From an uncultured Endozoicomonas sp. (GTDB lineage: Bacteria > Pseudomonadota > Gammaproteobacteria > Pseudomonadales > Endozoicomonadaceae), in NCBI RefSeq assembly GCF_947495845.1, contig NZ_CANMAO010000032.1:1-44812 (forward strand): DNA of 44,812 nt, in the 5' to 3' direction. The notes under the pieces are model-generated. The model had not been told where the DNA came from and made no database searches. It saw only the letters and a list, made by a program, of their open reading frames with translations. Below, one piece after another: positions 35,386 to 43,616 of the stretch (positions are counted from its first letter, which is position 1; each line of letters begins with the position of its first letter). The translations under genes and the position numbers were made by a program.

Positions 35386-36303
35386 TTATTTATTTGTTGA
35401 GTATCTTTCAAATCCTCTCATCAAATGCAATAAGGGCCGCCCATCTTTGATCTCTTCCAGAGTCCACTGAGCATAGGCAATATCGTGAACCCACTGTTTC
35501 CTACTTGGCATTTCAGGAGTTTCTATACGAGAGATATCTTGATCCGCTATCGGGTGAACCATTGAGCCGCTGTCTGCAGCGAAAACCGGAATACCTGCCA
35601 GCACTGCGTCTACACCACTGGTAGAGTTAAACGTGACCGCTGCCCAGCAATCTTTAAAATCATCCTGAATGTCTTTATTGTCTGAAAGCTTACAACCTGC
35701 CGGTAAGGGAAAAGGCAGCTGGCCATCAGCCATGGCGGGTATGGAGTAAGGGTGGTAGCGAAAAACAATGGGCCGATCGGAGTGCTGCCGGATCTTGGCA
35801 ACGGTTTCATGGCACCAGCGGGCATGGTCTTTAACGGGCGAGTGTTGAACAGACGTGTCATTCGGTATCTGTGCACAGACCAGAATATGATCTCCCCGCT
35901 TACGCCATGGTTTCATACTCACGCCTTTTTCCTGCAATTGAGACCAGCGGTCACTTAGCATATTGCGATTCTGATAATCGCCCCAGCCAATGTGTTTATT
36001 AAAACCGACTGAGTAGTAATCACCTCTTTTGATGAACCCAACTTCCATGACAATCAGAGGTTTTCCCAGCTCTTCTTTATGGATTTCGGATATGTGCTGC
36101 CGTAGTCGGGTATCTGGATGGGTCTGCGCCATGGCTCCGAAAATAATTGCGACATCACAGGTGTGATATCTGCCATCCGTCGCATACAGCCAGGAGCGGG
36201 AGACCTTTTGTACTCCCTGAAGCATAGCACCAAAACACTGCCGGATTCTCGGGTCAGGGTGCCGGCAGTCAAATATGCCAAAGGTTTGAGTGTTGAGATT
36301 CAT
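35386..36303 (-). CDS. KpsS/KpsC-like capsular polysaccharide glycosyltransferase
   Basis: This 305-aa soluble protein resembles the capsule polysaccharide biosynthesis (KpsS/KpsC-type, Kdo-transferase) family. It contains PIVFRYHPYS (~184) and the diagnostic FNSTSGVDAVLAGIPVFA (~237), where a nucleotide-sugar binding site is expected in the family. There are no capsule genes around it, so it may be a stand-alone or horizontally gained transferase; similar proteins occur on phages. The acceptor and sugar are unknown. It stands alone, upstream of znuA on the same strand but outside the Zur promoter. Confidence 0.6.
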   Translation of the reverse strand: MNLNTQTFGIFDCRHPDPRIRQCFGAMLQGVQKVSRSWLYATDGRYHTCDVAIIFGAMAQTHPDTRLRQHISEIHKEELGKPLIVMEVGFIKRGDYYSVGFNKHIGWGDYQNRNMLSDRWSQLQEKGVSMKPWRKRGDHILVCAQIPNDTSVQHSPVKDHARWCHETVAKIRQHSDRPIVFRYHPYSIPAMADGQLPFPLPAGCKLSDNKDIQDDFKDCWAAVTFNSTSGVDAVLAGIPVFAADSGSMVHPIADQDISRIETPEMPSRKQWVHDIAYAQWTLEEIKDGRPLLHLMRGFERYSTNK

Positions 36304-36360
36304 CGATAAGCCATTTCAGATTTCATCATCTGTGTATCGACGAATTTTTGCCCAGACATT

Positions 36361-36389
36361 AAAAAGCCAGATAAAAAATCTGGCTTTTT
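36361..36389 (-). terminator. Strong bidirectional terminator hairpin
   Basis: AAAAAGCCAGAT (36361-36372) and ATCTGGCTTTTT (36378-36389) form a perfect 12-bp stem with a 5-nt loop. It ends the 57-aa minus-strand gene and would also work on the plus strand. Confidence 0.9.
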
Positions 36390-36428
36390 AGAATCACGTG
36401 AGTGAATGGGATATCCTGACGGTATGAA

Positions 36429-36602
36429 TCATTCCTCCCAGTAATCATGGCCGAAAATGGCACTGAGACGTTTGTCTTCCTCGCGCTCCTCCAGCGCTCT
36501 TCGAATCTGCAGGGTACGTTTGGAACCTTTGTTCTCCAGCTCCGGTCGAACAAGATGGTCATCGAGAATGAACTCTTTTTCTGGCTTCTTCCCTTTACCC
36601 AT
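36429..36602 (-). CDS. Small basic/acidic conserved protein, 57 aa
   Basis: The ATG at 36602 is preceded by GAGG eight bases upstream. The frame reads MGKGKKPEKEFILDD, then a charged helix rich in Arg/Glu (ALEEREEDKRL), and ends GHDYWEE. The helical RRALEEREEDKRL pattern resembles the small PA3496-type proteins of pseudomonads, which is a weak match. It has its own terminator at 36361-36389, which supports a real gene. Confidence 0.65.
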   Translation of the reverse strand: MGKGKKPEKEFILDDHLVRPELENKGSKRTLQIRRALEEREEDKRLSAIFGHDYWEE

Positions 36603-36824
36603 AACTGCATCCTCTTTTTTTATTTCTTATTGCATGATGTCAGGTTACGGTTACAAACATATTAAATTCATGGCGTTACGACAATCCCTCATCTCCTACA
36701 GCCGTGTGAGAGATATCCTACAAAACCGAATCTTTAAAGACCTTCCTCCCCAGTTTCGTTAAACTCTTATGACAACTCTTCCCCCGTATAAAAGGGGCAC
36801 AAACTTCTTATTGAAAAGTACCTT

Positions 36825-38990
36825 ATGGACGTAACCTCAATACTCGATTCACTGAACGATGCACAACGTAATACCGTAGCCGCACCGGTCAGTTCAATGC
36901 TGGTTCTGGCCGGTGCTGGCAGTGGTAAAACCCGTGTTCTGGTTCACCGGATTGCCTGGCTGGTTCAGGCAGAAGGTATGTCGCCTTATTCCATCATGGC
37001 GGTGACCTTTACCAACAAGGCGGCTGCCGAAATGCGATCCCGTATTGAAGAGTTATTGGGCATTGCGCCACGAGGTATGTGGGTGGGCACATTCCATGGG
37101 CTTTCTCATCGTCTGTTACGTGCTCATTGGAAAGAAACCGGATTACCAGAAAACTTCCAGATTCTCGACAGCGATGACCAGCTGCGCGTCGTCAAACGCA
37201 TCATGAAAGCGATGCAGTTGGATGATCAGAAATGGCCGCCTCGTCAGGCGCAGTGGTATATCAACGGTAAAAAAGACGAAGGCCTGCGCCCGGATTACAT
37301 TGACCCGGGCTACGATCCATTTGAACGCACGATGGTGGATGTCTATCGCCGTTATCACGAATATTGTGAAACTGCCGGCGTCGTGGATTTTGGCGAGTTA
37401 TTACTCCGTGCTCACGAATTACTGCTGAAACGACCTGATATTCTTCAGCATTATCAGGAACGTTTCCGCTACATGCTGGTGGATGAGTTTCAGGATACCA
37501 ACGCCGTACAATACGCTTGGCTCCGACTGTTAGCTGGTAGTCAGGATAAACTGATGGTGGTGGGCGACGACGATCAGTCTATTTACGGCTGGCGTGGTGC
37601 CAGAATTGAAAATATACGTCAGTTTTCTCAAGATTTCCCCAATGCTCAAACCATTAAACTTGAGCAGAATTACCGATCAACCGGGAATATTCTGCAGGCT
37701 GCCAATGCTGTCATCGCCAACAACCCGGATCGTCTCGGCAAAGAGTTAAGAACTGACGGTCACGAAGGTGAGCCGCTCCACCTTTACGCCGGCTTCAACG
37801 AAATGGATGAAGCCCGTTTTATTACCGACCGCATTAAAGATGCAGTTTCCCAAGGTGCAGCCCGCAGTGATATGGCCGTGCTTTACCGCTCCAATGCTCA
37901 ATCCCGCGTATTGGAAGAAGCAATGTTGCGAGCCGCAATTCCTTATCGCATCTATGGCGGACAGCGATTCTTCGAGCGCGCAGAAATCAAAAACGCGCTG
38001 GCTTATCTCCGCCTGAGCAGTTCTCCCCATGACGATACTTCTCTCGAACGGGTGATCAATATTCCAACCCGGGGTATTGGTGAAAAGACTGTCGAAAAAT
38101 TAAGGGAAGTGGCGCGCAGCCAAAGCATTACGTTATGGCAGGCGCTGAAAAATCTGGTGGCATCGTCAGCTGTTGGTGGCAAAGCCGGTAAATCCATGGC
38201 GGCTTTTGTGGATTTAATTGAATCCATGAGCCACGCCGGAGAATCTCTTGACCTTAGTGAGCTGGCTGATCACGTTCTTTCCATGAGTGGTCTGATCGAT
38301 TTTCACGGCAAAGAGAAAGGCGAAAAAGGTCAGGCTCGAGTAGAAAACCTTGAAGAACTGGTAAACGCCTGTCGTCAGTTTGATATTGATGACCTGGATC
38401 TGGATGAAGATACCGAAGCCATGACACCGCTGGATGCATTCTTGGCTCATGCTGCGCTGGAAGCCGGTGCAAACCAAGCGGATCAATTCCAGGACAGTGT
38501 GCAAATGATGACCTTGCATTCCGCCAAAGGTCTTGAGTTTAAGATGGTCTTTTTAGCGGGCATGGAAGAAGGTTTATTCCCTCATAAGATGTCGTTGGAT
38601 GAAGGCAACTTAGAAGAAGAGCGTCGTCTTTGTTATGTAGGCATTACCCGAGCCATGGAAACGTTGTATCTGACCTATGCGGAAAGTCGTCGCCTATACG
38701 GCAGCGAAACCATGAATCGGCCTTCCCGGTTTATTCGGGAAATTCCTGGTGAGCTGTTACAGGAAGTGCGCCTTGGAGGGACGATTTCACGCCCGGTGAG
38801 CACAAGAATGGCGCCCGCTTCACCGGATCATGGTTTATCACTCGGCCAGCGTGTTCACCACGATGTGTTTGGCGAAGGCATTGTGATGAACTACGAAGGG
38901 CAGGGCGGTCAGGCTCGCGTACAAGTGAATTTTGATTCCGAAGGCTCCAAATGGCTGATGATGGCTTACGCTAACCTCTCGCCAATTTAA
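36825..38990 (+). CDS. uvrD: DNA helicase II UvrD
   Basis: UvrD is an SF1A 3'-5' helicase for mismatch and nucleotide excision repair. The 721-aa protein has the full motif set: I GAGSGKTRVL (~30), II VDEFQDTNAV (~222), III GDDDQSIYGWRG (~250), IV LEQNYRS (~285), V LHSAKGLEF (~564) and VI VGITRAMETLYLTYA (~604). The C-terminal Tudor-like domain (GQRVHHDVFGEGIV to the end) distinguishes UvrD from Rep. No LexA box was seen upstream, unlike E. coli. Confidence 0.96.
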   Translation: MDVTSILDSLNDAQRNTVAAPVSSMLVLAGAGSGKTRVLVHRIAWLVQAEGMSPYSIMAVTFTNKAAAEMRSRIEELLGIAPRGMWVGTFHGLSHRLLRAHWKETGLPENFQILDSDDQLRVVKRIMKAMQLDDQKWPPRQAQWYINGKKDEGLRPDYIDPGYDPFERTMVDVYRRYHEYCETAGVVDFGELLLRAHELLLKRPDILQHYQERFRYMLVDEFQDTNAVQYAWLRLLAGSQDKLMVVGDDDQSIYGWRGARIENIRQFSQDFPNAQTIKLEQNYRSTGNILQAANAVIANNPDRLGKELRTDGHEGEPLHLYAGFNEMDEARFITDRIKDAVSQGAARSDMAVLYRSNAQSRVLEEAMLRAAIPYRIYGGQRFFERAEIKNALAYLRLSSSPHDDTSLERVINIPTRGIGEKTVEKLREVARSQSITLWQALKNLVASSAVGGKAGKSMAAFVDLIESMSHAGESLDLSELADHVLSMSGLIDFHGKEKGEKGQARVENLEELVNACRQFDIDDLDLDEDTEAMTPLDAFLAHAALEAGANQADQFQDSVQMMTLHSAKGLEFKMVFLAGMEEGLFPHKMSLDEGNLEEERRLCYVGITRAMETLYLTYAESRRLYGSETMNRPSRFIREIPGELLQEVRLGGTISRPVSTRMAPASPDHGLSLGQRVHHDVFGEGIVMNYEGQGGQARVQVNFDSEGSKWLMMAYANLSPI

Positions 38991-39002
38991 GCAGAGAATC
39001 TG

Positions 39003-39027
39003 CAAGCCTTCACATTCTGAAGGCTTG
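39003..39027 (+). terminator. Hairpin after uvrD
   Basis: A 9-bp stem CAAGCCTTC / GAAGGCTTG surrounds a 7-nt loop, beginning 12 bp after the uvrD stop. No U-tract follows, so its strength as a terminator is uncertain. Confidence 0.6.
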
Positions 39028-39083
39028 TATGCCAATGTCTATCCACTTACCATGCTTGTGTCGTGTTCCAATTCACTCTTCTT

Positions 39084-39109
39084 AAAAAAACAATAACAAA
39101 AGAACAAGG
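39084..39109 (+). promoter_or_regulatory. A-rich Hfq/Crc-type (CA) motif at the takP translation start
   Basis: An A-run followed by AACAATAACAA (39089-39099) contains two overlapping AAnAAnAA matches. It sits directly before the Shine-Dalgarno AAGG (39106-39109), eight bases from the ATG. This is the position and form of the catabolite-activity motif bound by Hfq with Crc in pseudomonads. A crc gene is present in this window. Confidence 0.55.
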
Positions 39110-39116
39110 TACCCGT

Positions 39117-40241
39117 ATGAAACGTCGTAATTTAATCACCTCTCTGGGGATTGCTGCAGCTACTGCAGCCCTCGTCGGTTGTGGGCAAGGGGAGCCTAAT
39201 CAGCAAGCCGCTGCAACAGAAGCTGCTCCAGCACCAGAAGTTCAGGAAACCTTCGAATGGAAGCTGGTCACCTCCTGGCCAAAAAACTTCCCGGGGCTGG
39301 GTACAGCACCTGAGCGCTTTGCTGAATCCGTAAACGCCATGAGCAATGGTCGCCTCACCGTAAAAGTATACGGCGGTGGTGAACTGGTTCCACCTCTGGA
39401 AGTGTTTGATGCGGTTTCCAGCGGAACTGCACAAATGGGCCACAGTGGTGCCTATTACTGGAAAGGCAAAGATCCTGCCACTCAATTCTTTACTGCCGTT
39501 CCTTTCGGCCTGAATGCTCAGGAAATCAGTAGCTGGATTCACTACGGCGGCGGTCAGGAACTTTGGGAAGAAGTCTACAAACCCTTCAACATCAAACCAA
39601 TGGCCGGTGGTAACAGCGGTGTTCAAATGGCAGGGTGGTTCAACAAAGAGATTAACTCTCTGGAAGACCTGCAAGGCCTGAAAATGCGTATCCCGGGCAT
39701 GGGTGGTGAAGTGCTGAAGCGTCTTGGTGGCGTGCCAGTAAACATCCCCGGTGGTGAACTGTTCACCGCGCTGCAAACTGGTGCCATTGATGCCACTGAG
39801 TGGGTTGGCCCATACAATGATCTGGCCTTCGGCTTCTACAAGGCGGCAGAATATTACTACTACCCGGGCTGGCACGAGCCAGGCAGCATGATGGAATTCA
39901 CCATCAATCTGGATGCCTGGAACAAGTTACCTGCGGATCTTCAAGCAATTGTTACCAGTGCAGGCCGTGCGGCTAATCAGGACATGATTGACGAATACAC
40001 CGCCCGCAACAACGCTGCGCTTCAACAGCTGGTTAACGAGCACGGCGTGAAAGTTAAGCGCTTGCCTAATGAAGTACTGGCTGGTCTGAAAGTAGTGGCT
40101 GATGAAATCACTGAAGAAGTCGCCAGTAGCAGTGAGGTTGCCAGTCGGGTTTACGAGTCCTTCAACAACTTTCGTGAGCAATCCAAGGCTTATCACGAAA
40201 TTTCTGAAGTGGCGTTCTACGAGGCGCGTGCTCTTGATTAG
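39117..40241 (+). CDS. TRAP transporter substrate-binding lipoprotein, TakP-like (alpha-keto acid type)
   Basis: This extracytoplasmic solute receptor of a DctP-family TRAP transporter is most like TakP, which binds alpha-keto acids and requires Na+. The 374-aa protein has an N-terminus MKRRNLITSLGIAAATAALVGC. This combines a twin-arginine-like RR with a lipobox LVGC, so it is a Tat- or Sec-exported lipoprotein. The ligand-site signature GKDPATQFFTAVPF and the EWVGPYNDLAFGFYKAAEYYYYPGWHEPG segment match TakP. The start is the ATG at 39117; an upstream GTG is rejected for lack of signal logic. The TRAP membrane subunits are not adjacent, so the receptor is genetically orphaned here. Confidence 0.92.
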   Translation: MKRRNLITSLGIAAATAALVGCGQGEPNQQAAATEAAPAPEVQETFEWKLVTSWPKNFPGLGTAPERFAESVNAMSNGRLTVKVYGGGELVPPLEVFDAVSSGTAQMGHSGAYYWKGKDPATQFFTAVPFGLNAQEISSWIHYGGGQELWEEVYKPFNIKPMAGGNSGVQMAGWFNKEINSLEDLQGLKMRIPGMGGEVLKRLGGVPVNIPGGELFTALQTGAIDATEWVGPYNDLAFGFYKAAEYYYYPGWHEPGSMMEFTINLDAWNKLPADLQAIVTSAGRAANQDMIDEYTARNNAALQQLVNEHGVKVKRLPNEVLAGLKVVADEITEEVASSSEVASRVYESFNNFREQSKAYHEISEVAFYEARALD

Positions 40242-40268
40242 AGCTCTTGATTAGAGCTCTTAATTAAT
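40230..40268. repeat. Tandem repeat, 13 bp x 3, on the takP stop codon
   Basis: GCTCTTGATTAGA occurs at 40230-40242 and 40243-40255, with a diverged third copy GCTCTTAATTAAT at 40256-40268. The TAG of the first unit is the takP stop codon, so each repeat would supply an extra in-frame or near stop. Confidence 0.9.
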
Positions 40269-40276
40269 AGTCCTTT

Positions 40277-40304
40277 CAATTGGCCACGGTTACGTGGCCA
40301 ATTG
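40277..40304. terminator. Bidirectional hairpin between takP and murI
   Basis: The 12-bp arms CAATTGGCCACG (40277-40288) and CGTGGCCAATTG (40293-40304) enclose a 4-nt loop that contains the TAA stop of murI (40290-40292). It is a shared structure of convergent genes, though U-tracts are short. Confidence 0.7.
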
Positions 40305-41114
40305 CTTTGCGAACGTCTGAAGCGAAGCAATTTCCTCAAAACCCATCTGATGTAAACTGGGCAACAATGCCTTCACGTAATGGCTCTCACCGGTATAAAC
40401 AAACTGGTCAGCTACCGTTGCCGAACTATCCGGAACACTCAGCAGACTGGAGACGCGCCGCGCAATAGCTGCACCGGAATCAACCCATTCCACGTCGGGT
40501 GCACTCTTTCTGAGCTGCTCACTAAGAATAGGGAAATGCGTACAGCCTAAAACAATCGCATCCGGTGCCTTTTCATTGGTTAAAAAAGGCGACAAGATCT
40601 CTTTAAGTGTCTGCTCATCCACCGTTTCACCGCGGAGATACTGTTCTGCCATGATGACCAATTCACTGGAACCCACCCGAATCACCTGACAATCGCCAGC
40701 AAACTCATTGATTAACTGATCCGTATAACTTCGAACAATCGTGCCCGGCGTTGCCAGTAACCCAATGCACCGATTTTTTGACCGCTCACTGGCCGTTTTA
40801 ATCGCTGGAACCACACCAACCACAGGGAAATCCAGCTCTTCACGAACTCTGGGCAGTGAAATCGTACTCGCTGTATTACAAGCGATAACCGCCAAAGCAG
40901 GATCATACTCTTCAGCTAAACGGTTCAAACAAACACTGGTTCTTTCAATGACGTCAATTTCTGGCTTTGGGCCATAAGGAAAGCCCTGAAAATCAGCGCA
41001 ATACACCACGGGAAGGCCGGGCAAGCACTTTTTTATCTCCTGATGGATGCTGAGGCCGCCAACACCTGAATCAAAAATGACGATGGGTTTTGCTGTTGCC
41101 ATAAGAGCTGCCAT
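40290..41114 (-). CDS. murI: Glutamate racemase
   Basis: MurI supplies D-glutamate for peptidoglycan. The protein has the FDSGVGGLS motif (~14-22), the two catalytic cysteines in ACNTAST (~78) and GCTHFP (~189), and DGTHYPL-like flanks. Length is 274 aa from the ATG at 41114, or 270 aa from the ATG at 41102. These two ATGs are copies in a 12-bp tandem duplication, so the true start is ambiguous; neither has a strong ribosome-binding site. It is convergent with takP and divergent from cdd. Confidence 0.95.
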   Translation of the reverse strand: MAALMATAKPIVIFDSGVGGLSIHQEIKKCLPGLPVVYCADFQGFPYGPKPEIDVIERTSVCLNRLAEEYDPALAVIACNTASTISLPRVREELDFPVVGVVPAIKTASERSKNRCIGLLATPGTIVRSYTDQLINEFAGDCQVIRVGSSELVIMAEQYLRGETVDEQTLKEILSPFLTNEKAPDAIVLGCTHFPILSEQLRKSAPDVEWVDSGAAIARRVSSLLSVPDSSATVADQFVYTGESHYVKALLPSLHQMGFEEIASLQTFAKQLAT

Positions 41115-41121
41115 AAGAACG
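41098..41121 (-). repeat. 12-bp tandem duplication carrying two murI start codons
   Basis: GCCATAAGAGCT (41098-41109) and GCCATAAGAACG (41110-41121) share nine leading bases. Each holds CAT, the complement of an ATG start for murI (41102 and 41114). The duplication adds four codons at the N-terminus (MAAL). Confidence 0.75.
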
Positions 41122-41341
41122 GTTCACTGGCTCCAAAATGAACAAAGTGAAAGGGTGAGATTCTACAATGGAGTGCATCAACCTGAGCACTGCTTTTTTG
41201 CTTTGACCACCAAAACGGAAAGAGGTTTCCCTGAGATGACCATACATCAGCCAGATCGAAGGTTCATTGAAAAATGATTGTTGGCTTTTCTAACACGCCC
41301 GTAGTAAATAATCCTTCCATGTACGAGATTGGAGTTATGCC

Positions 41342-42250
41342 ATGAACCATCAGATGTTTCTGGATCAACTGGCAACCTTTCCAGCCAATACGACGGAACT
41401 ACTGCGTCAGATAATGTCACAATCCGGACGCCTTGACCCGGAACAGGTTGATCAGCTCAAAGCGCTTATGAGCCTTGAGATCGACGATCTGATGAAAGCA
41501 CTACTTCCTCTGGCCGCCGCCATGAGCACCTGCCCAATTTCACACTTCTCTGTGGGCGCGATTGTTGAAGGCTATCGCGAAAATGCCCAAGGGCCGCTAT
41601 ACCTTGGCGCCAATCTGGAAATTGCAGGACACCCATTAAAAAACACCATCCACGCTGAACAATCTGCCATTTGCAATGCCTGGCATCAGGGAGAAACCCG
41701 CTTGCGCCGCCTGATGGTGAACGAAGCACCTTGCGGCCACTGTCGCCAGTTTATGAATGAGCTGAATGATATCGACAATATGGATATTGTGATCAGCCAG
41801 TTAGGCAGTGAGCAAAAGCATCATTATAAAATGGCCAACCTGCTACCAAACGCCTTTGGCCCGGCAGACCTGAAGCAGGAAACCCGTTTACTGGATCTTT
41901 CTACCAACCAACTGCAAAGCCCTGATGCTTCTGATGAACTGGTCAATGCAGCAACCCTGGCAGCACAAAACAGTTATGCTCCCTATTCAGGTTGTGCATC
42001 CGGTGTGGCGCTTCGTCTGGATTCCGGAGCCATCATCACTGGCAGATATGCTGAAAATGCGGCTTTTAACCCGGGAATGATTGCGATCGAAAGTGCTTTG
42101 GTAAATCTGCGCTTGGAACAACTTACTAACCCAAAAAGCAAAGTGGTGGATGCGGTTTTGGTGGAAATGGGTGATTCGATCTCTCATCAATCGATGACGG
42201 AAGCGATGGCTAGAAATCTGAGAACGGAGTTACGTGTTTTCACCATCTAG
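41342..42250 (+). CDS. cdd: Cytidine deaminase
   Basis: This enzyme deaminates cytidine and deoxycytidine in pyrimidine salvage. At 302 aa it is the large dimeric E. coli type with two related domains. The N-terminal catalytic core has the zinc motif HAEQSAICNAW (~100) and PCGHCRQFMNEL (~125). The C-terminal pseudo-domain begins at ~185 (SDELVNAATLAAQNSYAPYSG). A GGAG eight bases upstream of the ATG supports the start. Confidence 0.95.
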   Translation: MNHQMFLDQLATFPANTTELLRQIMSQSGRLDPEQVDQLKALMSLEIDDLMKALLPLAAAMSTCPISHFSVGAIVEGYRENAQGPLYLGANLEIAGHPLKNTIHAEQSAICNAWHQGETRLRRLMVNEAPCGHCRQFMNELNDIDNMDIVISQLGSEQKHHYKMANLLPNAFGPADLKQETRLLDLSTNQLQSPDASDELVNAATLAAQNSYAPYSGCASGVALRLDSGAIITGRYAENAAFNPGMIAIESALVNLRLEQLTNPKSKVVDAVLVEMGDSISHQSMTEAMARNLRTELRVFTI

Positions 42251-42313
42251 ATAGTTAGGAATTGAGTGTCTCAACGCTCATATACAAGCAGAAGTACACA
42301 TGGAGCCTTTCTC

Positions 42314-42352
42314 TTCTGGTTGGATAGAAAACCACTACCTGTCCAACCAGAA
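42314..42352 (+). terminator. Hairpin after cdd
   Basis: The 11-bp arms TTCTGGTTGGA and TCCAACCAGAA flank a 17-nt loop, about 65 bp after the cdd stop. No U-run follows, so termination strength is uncertain. Confidence 0.55.
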
Positions 42353-42414
42353 AAACTCAATTGTGCTGCTCGATTCTACTGACTGTTAAACAACAGTTAG
42401 AAAAGTTAAAGACT

Positions 42415-42600
42415 GTGCGAATAAGCCCACCATCATCTTCGGGAAACCTTGGCATTACTGGTACCCTTTTTGAAAAAACGGACTCAAGTAGCGTAAGGTT
42501 TGCTTTTGAAGAAGGCTCCTCGTTAGTTCAGGCCTACGGAGATGAAAATATCCGTTTTCAATCTATAACCTACTTATTTCCAGTTTCCCAAATACTTTGA
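42415..42600 (+). CDS. Doubtful small ORF or gene remnant
   Basis: A frame from GTG 42415 to 42600 gives about 61 residues with a Ser/Pro-rich start (VRISPPSSSGNLGITGTLF) like those of the effector-like orphans. No Shine-Dalgarno is seen. The downstream neighbour runs in the opposite direction. It may be a remnant of a former orphan gene or chance. Confidence 0.2.
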   Translation: MRISPPSSSGNLGITGTLFEKTDSSSVRFAFEEGSSLVQAYGDENIRFQSITYLFPVSQIL

Positions 42601-42614
42601 TTACGATGCAAGAG

Positions 42615-43472
42615 TTAATGGATATCCTGCGTATTTGTATATACTTTTACATTAACCTTCATTTCCTGTGGCTCTGAAAACTCCTTTTCGTTCTGTAGGT
42701 ACTTTTCAAAAGGAAGGTCTATATAGGCATAAAAAATGGTTTCATTGGCTGTAGTTTTATTACCTAACTTCTCTTTTTCGTAAACCGACTGTCTTTCGAT
42801 CTTAACTCCTTGCTCCTGAACAGAGAACTTCGTTAACCCACTTAATTCAGTATCTGTTTGAATATTTGTACTTTTGAAATACTCCATAAAAGCATCATTT
42901 ATCACATGCTGGGTACCCATTATCATAGCGCGCTGAACATATTTTTTGATTTTTCCGGACTCTAAACTTGGTGAGTATTCTTTTACCTTGTCAACCAGCG
43001 CACGTTCGACTTTATTTGCTCTATCCGAATCATCTTTGAATATTTTGTTATCAACAATCGAAACCCCACCACGAGGGTAGTCTCTCTTTATTTGCCCCTC
43101 GACTACATCTTGATAATTCATACCGTTTTTTTCATCCATTCGCATATCAATGGCGAATTCCTTGCTAGGTAAACTAGACAAAGAAAAATCAGCTTCAAGC
43201 AAATATTCATCTATTCTTGAATCGATCAAACTGGCTGACTTCTTATCTATGCCCTGATTATTTTTAACATCTCTATCAAAAACCGATTTTAATATCAAAG
43301 CGTCCTTGACCTTAAGCTCATTCCCATGATTACTTTTAAGGAACTTTTCCAAATTATTAATTGCGCCCGCTTTTCTTCCTTTAAAAACCGACTTTAATGT
43401 CTTCTTATCCTTGTTGATAAAGCTATCTCTTAGCTTTTTAATAGAGTCAGGAGAAGAACTGATTTTTACCAT
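42615..43472 (-). CDS. Hypothetical orphan protein, Ser/Lys-rich N-terminus
   Basis: I do not recognise this 285-aa protein. It begins MVKISSSPDSIKKLRD with no signal peptide or membrane segment, has long charged helices up to ~100, and a more ordered, beta-rich C-terminal half (ETIFYAYIDLPFEKYLQ). The DNA is AT-rich against its neighbours. AAGGA lies about 10 bases upstream of the ATG. It is flanked by cdd and the RAYT-type transposase. The short charged N-terminus without signal is compatible with a secreted effector or a toxin-like protein, but nothing is diagnostic. Confidence 0.55.
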   Translation of the reverse strand: MVKISSSPDSIKKLRDSFINKDKKTLKSVFKGRKAGAINNLEKFLKSNHGNELKVKDALILKSVFDRDVKNNQGIDKKSASLIDSRIDEYLLEADFSLSSLPSKEFAIDMRMDEKNGMNYQDVVEGQIKRDYPRGGVSIVDNKIFKDDSDRANKVERALVDKVKEYSPSLESGKIKKYVQRAMIMGTQHVINDAFMEYFKSTNIQTDTELSGLTKFSVQEQGVKIERQSVYEKEKLGNKTTANETIFYAYIDLPFEKYLQNEKEFSEPQEMKVNVKVYTNTQDIH

Positions 43473-43616
43473 GATATGCCGTCCTTGCTTATTTACTGTT
43501 GTGCCAATGCTTCATATTTTCCATAAAAATATCGTACATTAATTAAAAATCTTGATACAGGAGGGAAGATAAGGGACACCCAAAAAATTTGACCAAACGG
43601 TCAGCTCGCCTACTCT

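Larger units (their letters stand above)
42251..42614. other. Intergenic region with cdd terminator hairpin and a weak small frame
   Basis: The region after cdd contains a hairpin, TTCTGGTTGGA (42314-42324) with TCCAACCAGAA (42342-42352), likely the cdd terminator. A weak reading frame follows (listed separately). Nothing else was seen. Confidence 0.5.

Noticed and set aside
36603-36824. LexA box upstream of uvrD
   Set aside because: No CTGT-N8-ACAG palindrome was found in the upstream region.
39063-39116. GTG start for the TakP-like protein
   Set aside because: It would place 18 residues before a clear Tat/lipoprotein signal and would put the Shine-Dalgarno and A-rich motif inside the coding region.
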